Assembly (NCBI GenBank): GCA_025201375.1
Contig: JAIWZP010000035.1
Coordinates: forward strand, 124,001-188,000
Direction: 5' to 3'
DNA: 64,000 nucleotides
Source of the DNA: Gongronella butleri
Lineage: Eukaryota; Mucoromycota; Mucoromycetes; Mucorales; Cunninghamellaceae
Below are positions 53,534-64,000 of the stretch, one piece after another; position 1 is the stretch's first letter; every line of letters starts with the position of its first letter. The position numbers and the translations under genes were made by a program. Below the pieces are notes generated by a model. It was not told the DNA's origin, searched no databases, and saw only the letters and a program-made list of their open reading frames with translations.

Positions 53534-56500
53534 ATGGAAAAGCAGAGAAAAGCGAAAAAAAAGAAGAGAAAAGATAGGGCTCTGTCGCCTTTAAAGGTGT
53601 GCGCAGCGACTTCACTGCGGGACCTGAGTTGCCTTTTTCGTAAATCATGGGCCCAAACCGCCATGCGACGCGTCAATCGCGCACCACACTGTAAAATCAT
53701 GCTTTAGTCGTGGCGAGCTGTCAAATAGAAATCGAAGAATATGGTCTCCAGAACCCAAACATGTACACCAGAGAACCCGCAAAGAGAAACCAATAAAAAT
53801 GTCAAAAAAGAGTGTGGTCCATTTGTCACGAGCTGACTTGCCATCCGTCGAGAGCCCCTCATAAAGGACTTTTTTTCTAGTGTATTAGTCTCTTTCTTCA
53901 CGTATTGTCGCTGCATCGAAAGCCCCATCACGGCAGCCGGATAAAACTAGCAAATGAGACGGGTTCTGGCGATTAATGTATGCTAACATGAACGATAATT
54001 CTGCTCCAGAGTTGACAAAATCCGCATTTCACCCGCTGTGGCCAATTGGAGAAATGTGTCACGTGACCTGCGACACTTTGAAGGCCAATCGCTCGTAAAC
54101 AAGACGAGATTGCAAGCTCAAATTACGTTTTTGCAACATCAAGCCAAGTATGCGTACACACGTGCAATTTCAAAAAGATTGAAGCAAAAAATGCAATTTT
54201 CGCGAAAAGCAGCCTCAGGTCCAAACATCCATGACAAAAAGTCGATCTTCGAGGTCCAACATTTTTTTCCTCGGCTCTTGAACTTTGAATTGAACATCTA
54301 CCAAAAAAGAATCGCCCCAAGATCTGTTGTGCAAGCTTGCCAGCCTGCCGCAGTCCATCGCCGCTTCCCTTTTTGGCTTTGTCTCTCTCTTTTTTTGACG
54401 CGTTGGCGTTCTTGTGAAGGCATTGGCATAAAAGTGATGGCGGAAAGGATGAAAAAAGACACTGCAGGGGATTAAATGGCCATTCTTTTTGGGAATGATG
54501 AGACCAACGTTGTTTATTTTTCTTCTTTCGTCTTTCTTCTTCCGTGGTGCATCGCTGACCAGAGCACAACACGACTCCACGCGACTGACGGCTGCCCTGC
54601 CAACGTGGTACTTACTCTGCCAGTGTTCGAGGCAGTCAAGAAAAGAACTATTTTATAGCTTTTTCTGACTCTGTTTCGATTTTTTGCGCTGTCCACAACA
54701 ACACATTGTGTAAAAAGTGAGCAAAAAGTGACAACGCGAAGCAAAGCGTCCAAATCTGGTCAAATCAGACAGCACACAGGATGCGTACATCTACTTTTGC
54801 TTGTTATTTTATTTTTACACGCTTGTAGCGTGTCAAAAAATCATATTCCGACGTCATTCATCCACCGCACCCAGCGCCACTAAGTCTTTGAGATAATGGG
54901 CTCTAGGAAGCTGTCTTCAGGTTTATGCGATTGGGATTTTAGCGTCTTTTCTCGCGTACAACTGAGATGCGATGATTGATCTCTGTTTTTATGGCATCGC
55001 ACGCGACTATCAGACCCTAAATCAATGCGGCTTTGTATTCGCCATCAATTGGTTCAAATATGGAACCATTTAAACACGCTTCAAAAGAGACACACCGAAA
55101 AAAGGGAACCTCAACTTGCTATTTGGCCAAATATGCGGCTACGACGCGACCTATCGGCCCGAGGGGCACCTCAAATGTATTAGTTGCTGATTTTGTATTG
55201 TACCCGCACGCTTTCACTAATTTGACCATCGAAAGAGAGAGCTTGAGTCGGTTCGATTTCCATGCCAATTATCACTTGATTCAAATATTTTATGGATCAA
55301 ACATGTTTATCCAGGCTGCCATTATGACACTAAGATTTTTACCGTCAAATAAAGGGAACAATTGACAATGAATCACTACTCAAGCCGATACGCGCCGTAA
55401 TGTAAAAATGGCAAGGCTAGAAACCTAGTGGCGTCGTTCAGTGGCACGTTTGCTGCAGTCGGAAGAGCTCTACACGCAAATCCAAAATTAGCCATAACCA
55501 GGATCCCAAATCAAAAGCCGAAAAATGGATCTCCAGAATTGCTCCAAACTTACCCACAAGAAAATGGGCGGGGTGAAACCAAGGAAAAAGAAATAAAAAG
55601 ATTATGGTACTGTAAATGTTGGTGAACGAACAATGAGCGGTTTTCGATTTAATTTCAAATGCGAATTGCACAGGAAAAACGCGTCCATAGAGCCGCTCGC
55701 ACGCATCTATGGGCAAGTCAGACATACGTTCATAGATTTGACTAGCAACAGGCGCGTGAAAATCGACGTCAAGCGCGGTTTTTGACGCGTCGAAAAATGC
55801 CTATGATTGTGAAATGGCGTCAGGCGTGCCAAAAAATCACTTTTTTAATCGATCACTGATGTCCACGTACGTAACAAGCTACGCTCTTGCTGATGTTATT
55901 TGTTTTTCGGAGATGCAGACATTTTTCGTTGAGATGACCTTGGGCCGAAAATAATACATAAAATGCATTTTTCGCCAAAACCAGTCAATGGATCCCTGGC
56001 TTTTAGTTGGTTTTCTTTAGTGAATGAGGTCCGTTTATCATATGGTTGAATGGCGCGGCGATCTGAGAACCTAAATTTTACTAATTTCCGTGAATCGACT
56101 GTACCCCTTGCAAAATCCGTCGTTTTTGAAAATCGTCATTGCGAGCCAAATAGCAATTGCAATGGTGCAAGACTGGGCTCATTTAAACGGGAAAACTCGT
56201 ATGTGTCGACTCAGGGACTTTGATTCCTTGTAGATGGCGATTTCATAAGACGAAATAGTAAAATGAATTGAAAAATACCTCACCCGATTTGTTCTCGACA
56301 TATGCCCAGCCAAATATCGGGAAACCTCAAAGACGATGGAGAATTGTCTCGATGATCATGTCGATTGCATGTCAGATCGCCCTGCTACCTTAATAAAAAG
56401 CAAATTGAAATAGAGGAATTGCATTTCATCACCATTTTTTTAAAATTTTTAGGTTTTCCTCGGTGTCTCTTGCTTTTTACAGCAACTCATTGGGCATTTC

Positions 56501-57266
56501 ATGCAGCAAAAAGCCTTGCCTATGATATGCATATCATAAAAAGTTCTCGTCATTCTAACCAATGAACAATCCAACAAAATAGCCAAGTAAACAACAGGCG
56601 TGCATGGTTTATTTTTTGGCAGTGGCATCTCTTTTTGTTTACTAAAATTTGGATGGAAGCGGGGGGAAGTGAGTGTGGGAGACACGCGCGCAGCATCGTG
56701 TTGCAAAGATGGAAAAGCACTTGCAAGTTTGCTGATTTTAATTGAAAATAGAGACAATAGGGAGGGATACCATGGCAAAGGTGGTAAGACTCAGGGCCCA
56801 CTTGATATTTTTTTTTTTTGGAGAGAGCAACCAGCGGGAAGGGGGACTCTGTCCATCATGGTAAAGAGAAAAAAGGGGGTATGTGACCAATGACATCTCA
56901 AATGGCGTGTTTCACGCGCCAGCTCAAGCTAATCTTGAAAATCGTGATCTTTTCAGGGGATGCGTTGAATCCACATCACCAGCTGGATCTTCTTTGCATG
57001 ACAAAAAAAATAAGGGGAACCTTGAAAAAAGTCATTGTCTTGGCCCATCTCGTTCTCCTTTTCACCCCTCCCCCTCTTTGAGAAAGCAAAAGAGAAAAAA
57101 AAAAAAAACAGGCGCTCGATTTCCCATTAAACATTGCTCTTTCACTCATTTTTTTTTTCATTCCTTCCCTTCATTCCTTCTTTTTAACCTATTGCCCTTG
57201 ATTCTTTTACGGCGACCCGGCGCGTAAACAAAAAACACACACTCCTTTCCTTTAAAGCCCGACGCC
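53534..57266. other. Large gene-poor intergenic region, 3.7 kb
   Basis: No open frame longer than about 150 codons and none with a domain. A diverged inverted copy of the 34.6-34.9 kb segment lies near 55750-56010 (shared core tccattgactggttt; aaaaaccgcg with gacgcgt nearby). The last 250 bp before the formin start are pyrimidine-rich. Otherwise nothing recognised. Confidence 0.5.
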
Positions 57267-60200
57267 ATGGTGAATTTTCCACTTCATGCGCCGTCCAATA
57301 ACCCAGCGACTCACTCGTTTCGTCGCTCGGGCTCCACCATGTCCATTGATATGACACAGCCGCCGGCAAAAGCCAGCAACGACCCTCCTTTCAAACCATC
57401 CTTGCGACCGAGCACCTCTGCCCGATTTGGCAAGCATCTTTTACCCACTTGGCTCGGAAAATCGAATCGCCAGATCCCCCTGATGGACGAGCCAACAATT
57501 GCTGATCACACGAATCCGCCTGTAAAACGCACGAAACTAAAAAAAATATTGAAAAGGGCTTACGTGACGCGCTTTTTTCTTTTCTTTAGGACACGTTACA
57601 AAATGCGGACAACGAATGGTCAGCACGGCCATCTCCAGTGCCGACGTCTTCGTCATCAACGCAGGCACTGCAACTAAATACGACGCCATCGACGTCCAAT
57701 GCGGCGCTGCCCAGCCCCCCTCCAAGTCTGGACAAACGCGCGGCCAACTATAAATTCCGCCGTCGCAATCTAAAAGACGCGAGCCACGTCCAATCGCGCG
57801 TCGGGTCCATGATTGTCGAATTTAATGCGCTTGCGCACCAAAAGCACGACGCCGAGAATGCCGACGATACCGCGGCCGCCGACGCTTGGCTCCTCCTCGA
57901 CAATGCAGCCAAAAAACCGCGATCCTCGCTCGTACACGCCATTCCGATCGACACACCCGTGCCAAATGCACCACAAGCCGCCAATCCGACCACCTACAGC
58001 ATGAGCACACTTTCAAAAAAAGACGCTTCCATGCTCGCGGCATGGATCGCAAAACCCGACGATAAAAAGTCCTCGCATCGCGACAGCCGCCATAGTCCCT
58101 ATGCTTTTGTTGAGCGTTTGCGACAAAGGTATAAAAAAAAAAAAAAAAAAAAAAAAGGAGACCCTTTTCGCCGGCTGCTCCTGAAGACACTGAACACCCA
58201 CGCACCACGTATTGCCGAATATAGGAATTTGACGTCCGAGCAATTGCTTCGTCAGCTCTCCTCCTTGCAAGCTTTCCTTACCACATGTTCGCCGGCATGG
58301 ATTCACGAATTTGTCGCACGGCGCCATGACGGCTTGGCTGCATTGGAACAGGTTTTGGAACGCATCAATGCGCGCACAAAAAAGTAAGTAAAAATATGAA
58401 AAAAAAGTGCCACGACGCGCGTCAAAAAAAGTAAAAAAAGAAAAAAAGCAAACCATGTGATTTTGTGTGGGGAAAAAGGCAAATTCTCATCCAAATGCTC
58501 CTGTTTCTATCGAAAAAAAGGAAAAGACCGACGCAATGGTCTACCAAGACGGACGAATTGTGTATTCTCAAGTGTATCCAGTGTATTTTGGGCCTGCTCA
58601 GGGCATCGGACGTAAGTTCTTTTTTTTCCCCTTTTTTCTTTTTCTTTGCTTTTGGAGCGCTGACAAGAAGCAATTGGTACATTGCTCTCTAGTTGGACTG
58701 GCAGGTGGTGCGGCCAAGTCTAATGCACCATGTGCTGGGGTGTCTGTTTATCAGTTTTGATCTGGTGGTTGCGGTGTTTGGCCCGCAGCCCGTGGCAATG
58801 GCACAAAAGTCCGACGCGTCCGCGGCTCCAAACGCGTCCGACGACGACGATCAGGCCATGCCGACGCTGGATGTAACCCTTGCAGCAAGAATTGCGCATC
58901 AATCGCTGGATCTTCTCGCGCGCTTCTGTGACGCGTCGCACACGACGTATGAACTAGTGCTCCAGGCATTTTCGGATGTGCCCGGGGAAAAATACCGTTT
59001 TGAGCGACTGATGCAGAGCGTCAGCGCGTTGCAGCTCCGCACCGTGCCCGATGGCATCTGGGACGTTATTGCAAACACCTTTAAATTTTTTCATGCCATT
59101 GTCAATTCATCTGAAAGCATTGAAGCACGCGGCGGCTTGCGCTCAGAGCTGGACCGTCGTGGCCTCCACGCTTATTTCAAGGTAACCCCACCTCCCCCCT
59201 CTCCACCCCGACGCCCAATGGCAACATGTCGCTCCAGAAAACATAAAAAAAAAATAGGGAGCTTCATTGTAAAAGTGCGTGCACTGACTCCTTTTTTTGG
59301 CATTGGGCCGTGAATAGGTGGTGCGCAAACAATCAACGTGCCCCAAGCCCGTGCATGATCATATAAAGGCATACCTGGATGAAAAACAGACGGACGAGGA
59401 TTTGATCCAGACCGTCGAAAGCCACAAACGACAAAGCATCTGGCAGTAAGACATCTAGAACATGCAACCCCCTCCAGTGCTGCAGCTGCGCACGCGTGCA
59501 CAGTGACGTGTCGCGTTCGTTTGCGACACATGAATGGGGCCATTGTAGCAAAACATGTTGTAAAACATTAACATTCTCCTTTTTTTTTTTTTGCTAGAAA
59601 CTCGGACGATCTGATTTTGTCTAGCCTGAAAGGGATCAGCGACGACCCCGAGATCTATTATTTGGCAGTCGACACGCTTTGGGAATGCCTTAAATGGGGA
59701 CAAGCCAAAATGAAACAAGACAAAGGGTAAATATGCGCCTTGTTGTAACACACCAACACAAAAAAAAAAAAAAAAAAATGAGAGCGTGTGATGTAGGGAG
59801 GGTGGCAAAGCGCGAGAGCATTTGTGAAAAAAAAAGGAGATGACACTCTCAAGGGAGACATTGTCTTGCTCATTCTTCCCTTTTTTTTCTTCTCTTTCTC
59901 TTTCTCTTTCTCGTTCTCCTCATCAATTTCTTTTTAATTCATCTTCAGGTTGGTTATGGATACGTGGAACATCTTCCGCATGCTGACCACCACGCTATCC
60001 ACCTGCCAATCCAATGGTAAAAACTACAAAAAAAAAAAAAAAAAAAAAAACTGAAAAAACCCATATGACACGTGGCTGCGGCGTCGCGGGCAAAATTGAC
60101 ACACGCGTTCCATTTTTTTTTTTTTGGGATTTCATCTAGCCGAGCTACCCAGCCTCATTGTGCAATTTCTGCAATCGAGTCAGCCGATTGTTGGCAAACT

Positions 60201-62783
60201 CCCTTTGGAAAAATGGATGGTTAAGGGCGGGGCCGATGGCGCGCATGACGGCGGCAAAAAAGAGCCAACCACGTTGGAGGACGTGGAGGGATTGCGAAAT
60301 CTGGTTGTCGAGCTGCGCAACACGCTGCACACGTGTGAGGAGACAATGACCAAGATGCGCCGTGAGAAAAACGATTTGCTGATGAAAGTCAAGGAAAAAG
60401 ACAGCAAAATCATCGCCATGCAGCAGCAACACGAGCACGAACGCCACGACTGGCAAAAGCAGCAGCAATTGCGAGCCGAAATGCCATTGACGCCCGTTTC
60501 GCCACGCGCCGCACCACCCACACCGCCGCCTCCCCCACCCCCTCCTCCTCCACCACCACCACCTCCTCCTCCCCCTCCAGCGCCGTCCACATCCACCGAA
60601 ATCCAAGCTTCAGATGCACCCATTCGCCGCAAAAACACCAATTCACGCCGACGTGAGCAAGCGCGCAAATCAAAGTACCTGCATCCTCTCGCACTCAACT
60701 TGTACTTCCCCTCTTTGCAATCATTGCACGAAAATAATATCACGTCGCCCACACACGCCCAATTCCACGATCTCGCCTCGGCTTCACGCGACTATCATGC
60801 CATGGCAACCAGTATCACTATGAAGGTAAAAAGAAAAAAAAAAGAGAATGTCGCGTTCTGACACAATTATTTTTATTACAATTCATGCAGCAATTCTTTT
60901 GGTCCAAGCTCCCTGTTGATCGCATTGGCCATACCATTTGGAAGGAATTGACGCCGCAGCAGGCCGACGAAACCGTGGACATTGACACGGACGAATTGGA
61001 ACGCCTATTCAAAAAGGCGCCCGTCACCAAGCCGACATCTGGCGATGCCAGGATGGCCGCCATCAAGAAGCAGGCAAAAATCACGCTCCTCGAGTTTAAT
61101 CGTGCCAATAATATCGGTAAGCCGTCTCATCAAACGTGAAAAGCGGCAAACACGGCATTGTTAATCTTTTTCTTTTTCTTTTAGCGGTCACCCTGGCGCG
61201 AATCAAGCTGTCGTACCCGGAGATTCGTGATGCCATCTGGAACATTGATGACCAGCGACTGACAATCGACCACCTCATGGCCATCCGGCACTACATTCCC
61301 ACAAAGGAGGAAATTGAAATTATTAATGGCTACAGCGGCGACATTGATCGTCTCGGCGATGCCGAGCGGTTCTTCAAGGCGGCAAGTGACAACCTGGAAA
61401 AGAGCTTTTTTTTTTCTGGTGCGCCTCATATTGACGTGTATTCTTCTTATTATGATTTTTGCAGATTATGTACATTCCGCGCCTGTCTGAACGTCTTAAT
61501 TGCATGATCTTCCGGCGCAAGTTCCAGCAGGAGCTCCAAGAGATTGCCCCTGATCTTGACACGCTGCTGTACGCCATTGATGAGCTGCGCCACGGCGAGC
61601 GCTTCAAATGGGTGCTGAAAACCATCCTTGCCATTGGGAATTATCTTAATGGCCACACTATCCGAGGTGACGCGCAAGGTTTTCATTTGGACGCACTGCT
61701 CAAGGTGAGGGCGTTCTTTCCACTTTTGTGCGGTGAAAAAATAATGGCTGATTTAATCCTTTTTTTCATTTTTTTTTTCTGCAGATGCGCGATACCCGTG
61801 CCGAAGGCGAGGGCGTGCGCAACTTGCCAACATTACTGCACTATCTGGTGCACTTTTTGTCCCGGTCAGAGGACGACCTCGTCAATTTCAAGGACGATTT
61901 CAGACACCTTGCCACTGCAGCCAAATGTAACGCACTTTTTCTGCTTTACTGGACGCATTGGCCAGCCGATTGACGCGCTTTTTTTTTCTAGTGTCGCCTG
62001 CCACCTTGTTTGCCTCTGTGCACGCACTTCAAACCAGCCTTGTGCAAATCAAGGAGGAATTGGCCTTGCACAAGCGGCGAAACGCGTCAAACGTGCTGCA
62101 AATCGACCGATTTACAGACGCCATGGAGGTAAAAAGGCATAGACTGGAGCCATTAGCACGACGTGTTTTGCCAACTTTTTTTTAATTTCTCGTTGTACAG
62201 GAATTCCTCATTGAAGCCGAGCCCATTGTGACGAATTTGACCAAGATGACCAAGGACATTGAGGACCAGTTGCGGTCTGTGATCATTTACTTTGGCGAGG
62301 ACCCCGCGACAGTCAAGGCCGAGGTCTTTTTTGCCACGCTGCAGACATTTGTCAGCACCTTTGAGGTAAAAAAGAGCAAAAAAAAGGAGAAACAAAGGCT
62401 GATCGGGGCGATATTCATGGCTTTTTTTTTATTTTATACGCGCACCACAGAAAGCCAAGGTGGAGATCCAAGAGGCACGTGAGCGTGCATTGAAGCGTCA
62501 GCAGCAAGAGTCGCAGCGCGTGAAAAAAGTGGTACCCAAGGCTGTGGACATGCCGGCATCGCCGTCTCTTTCAAGCACGTCGACCATGACGAACCACTCG
62601 CGATCGACGTCCATTGGCAGCCTTGCGCTGGCCGCGGATCACGACCGGCCATTGACGCCGTCGCTGGACGAGCCTGGATTCGCGTTTGACCATGTGCTGC
62701 GCGAATTGCGAGCGGGCCTGAAACACGGAGAGCACTCGTGGCGCGTGAAACACCACAACCGCAAACGGGATCTGGTGCAATGA
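57267..62783 (+). CDS. Diaphanous-type formin (GBD/FH3-FH1-FH2)
   Basis: Sixteen exons (57267..57521, 57590..58128, 58225..58383, 58479..58611, 58693..59181, 59318..59445, 59598..59726, 59949..60016, 60140..60825, 60891..61116, 61185..61381, 61465..61704, 61785..61926, 61992..62128, 62201..62365, 62451..62783) encode about 1341 aa. The N-terminal third is disordered, followed by a GTPase-binding/FH3 region (LTSEQLLRQLSSLQAFL; ELCILKCIQCILGLLRASD; EARGGLRSELDRRGLHAYFK). A short coiled coil (VVELRNTLHTCEETMTKMRREK) precedes an FH1 with a run of about 20 prolines. The FH2 begins FFWSKLPVDRIGHTIWKEL and contains LLEFNRANNIAVTLARI and AIGNYLNGHTIRGDAQGF. It would nucleate and elongate unbranched actin filaments under Rho GTPase control. 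A basic C-terminal tail (HHNRKRDL) could be part of a DAD. Intron 11 (61382..61464) is GC-AG. Confidence 0.92.
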
Positions 62784-63202
62784 AAGGCGGCAAAATTGGC
62801 CCTTCCCTGGCGGGTAAGCGCGCCCAATGCTATGTTAAATCCCATCCAATCATACATATCCTAATAAAAATCCGCCCTCCTTGGTCGCTCGCCGCCCCTT
62901 TTGCTTCAATGCGCTTCCCCTTGTTCTCCTCAAATGTCATGCAGACAATGCAGCACCGGAAAGGCCGCTTGTTGGGCTCAAAAATAAAAAAAAATTGAAA
63001 AAAATAAAAAAAATAAGAAAAAAAAAGCAGGGTGCTGAGCGTGCGCGCGGATCGGCCTGCGCATTTATTTTATTTGGGGGGGGCGGGCTTTCCCCCTTAT
63101 TTTTCCCCCCTTCTCTTTCTTCTTTTTTTTTTATTTTCTCGCCCTTTTTTACGTTGTGCACGCCACACACACTCACACTCACTCGCACCTTTTATCAACG
63201 AT
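62784..63202. other. Intergenic gap between formin and Rab gene
   Basis: Contains CCTAATAAAAAT near 62859, a likely polyadenylation context for the formin, an A-rich stretch at 62985-63027 and a pyrimidine-rich promoter-like stretch (63090-63190) before the Rab ATG. Confidence 0.45.
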
Positions 63203-64000
63203 ATGAATACCTCGTGGGCTACGAATCTAGAGGCCAAAGTAGTGGTTCTCGGTAGTCAAGGTAAAACGAACCGGGATGGCAACATAGCCGTTGAATTTTT
63301 TTAACTTCTTTTCTTTTTTTGTCGTTTTCCAGGCGTCGGCAAGACGTCGCTAGTGGTGCGCTATATCAACAAGACGTTTGCGCCGAATTCAACGTCAACT
63401 ATTGGCGCCTCGTTTATGACAAAGAAGCTGTAAGTGCTACTTTTTGCTTTTTACTTTTTGACCGCCTTTTTGCGCGTGTGCGGCACGCGCTCCTCCTCTT
63501 TTGTTTCACATCCGCATGGCCAGCTCGACCTCCTATATGCGATCGCGATGTGCTCGAGCATGAGATGCATCCAAAGGGTCTTGCGCGCCAGCCTGACGGC
63601 ACAAACACGAAGAATGGATGACAAAAAAAGCGACATTGGTGCCACTGACAGGCTTCTTTTTCTTTACGGTTTAGCACCGTGGACAATTGCAAGGTGCGCC
63701 TCCAAATTTGGGATACAGCTGGCCAAGGTAGGACAAGAAAAAAGAACAAAGAACAAAAAGGGTGGCACCAATTCATCCCACATTACCCTCCCATTTCGCG
63801 ACAGAACGATTTAGAGCCATGTCCCAGCTGTATTATCGAGGTGCACAGGCCGCGCTGCTCGTCTACGATATCACCTCTCAGGAGAGCTTCCAGGAATTGC
63901 ACTCGTGGGTCGAGGGTAAAAAGGCGAAAAAAGTGAAAAAAAAGAAAATAGCAAAAAAGGGCGAGTGACATCATTTTCCAATCTCATTTTTTGTTTCTCG
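63203..64000 (+). CDS. Rab GTPase, 5' part (runs off the window)
   Basis: Exons 63203..63260, 63333..63429, 63675..63727 and 63805..63915 join in frame; the gene continues past the window. Visible GTPase motifs: P-loop VVVLGSQGVGKTSLV (G1), switch I with STIGASFMTKKL (G2), LQIWDTAGQERFRAM (G3, catalytic Gln present) and YYRGAQAALLVYDITSQESF. GASFMTK after the effector loop is typical of the Rab5/Rab22/Rab31/Rab21 endosomal group, so an early-endosome role is the inference. The NKxD and SAK motifs and the prenylated C-terminus lie outside the window. The second intron is long (245 nt). Confidence 0.88.

Overview
The window is nuclear DNA of a filamentous or early-diverging fungus. The evidence is a set of intron-rich genes (introns mostly 50-120 nt, GT-AG, often starting GTAAAA and ending in a T-run plus AG), a class II fructose-bisphosphate aldolase, a Sec9-type SNARE, a Rav1/DmX protein, a fungal-type copper radical oxidase and a diaphanous-type formin. 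The lineage cannot be fixed from this sequence; Mucoromycota or a relative is my guess. Coding exons are moderately GC-rich, while intergenic DNA and introns are AT-rich with very long A or T homopolymers.

Layout. 0.5-4.6 kb, minus strand: a Sec9/SNAP-25-like SNARE and a mitochondrial ankyrin-ClpB (Skd3-like) disaggregase. 5.1-14.4 kb, plus: a very large, roughly 35-exon Rav1/DmX-like RAVE subunit, then a small orphan gene (14.7-15.3 kb). 15.3-20.3 kb: non-coding repeat block A. 21.6-26.3 kb, plus: a TLDc-domain protein and ETF-ubiquinone oxidoreductase. 28.1-33.8 kb, plus: an orphan 257-aa gene, a Golgi-type PC-esterase-like protein, LSM6 and a UBE2E-like E2. 35.9-38.0 kb, minus: aldolase with a 12-nt microexon. 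40.4-42.3 kb, plus: a secreted glyoxal/galactose oxidase-type enzyme. 42.5-47.6 kb: repeat block B, carrying an intact Tc1-like transposon and a pogo-like MITE. 48.1-49.7 kb, plus: two small orphan genes. 50.0-53.5 kb, minus: a CBM48 (AMPK-beta/Mdg1-like) protein and the checkpoint clamp subunit Rad9. 57.3-62.8 kb, plus: a formin. 63.2 kb to the end, plus: the 5' part of a Rab GTPase.

The genes are mostly unrelated housekeeping functions (membrane traffic, mitochondrial metabolism and quality control, RNA processing, ubiquitin, DNA checkpoint, cytoskeleton). No operon-like or biosynthetic cluster is apparent.

The most informative part is the pair of paralogous repeat blocks (A at 15.5-20.3 kb, B at 42.6-46.8 kb). 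Aligning them by eye shows one block carrying short insertions at TA dinucleotides where the other has an empty TA. The insertions include the 5-bp TA-CTG-TA scar expected when a Tc1-type element with CAG termini excises, a recurring 10-bp CAGTATCATA insertion, a 197-bp MITE, a 1.33-kb intact transposon with perfect 30-bp TIRs, and a 1.5-kb unclassified insertion. The region reads as an archive of cut-and-paste transposition. Other points of note are the ankyrin-ClpB gene in a fungus, a recurring TGACGCG motif at likely intron branch sites, two GC-AG introns, and tandem DLFASDD/DIFADM motifs in the Rav1-like protein.
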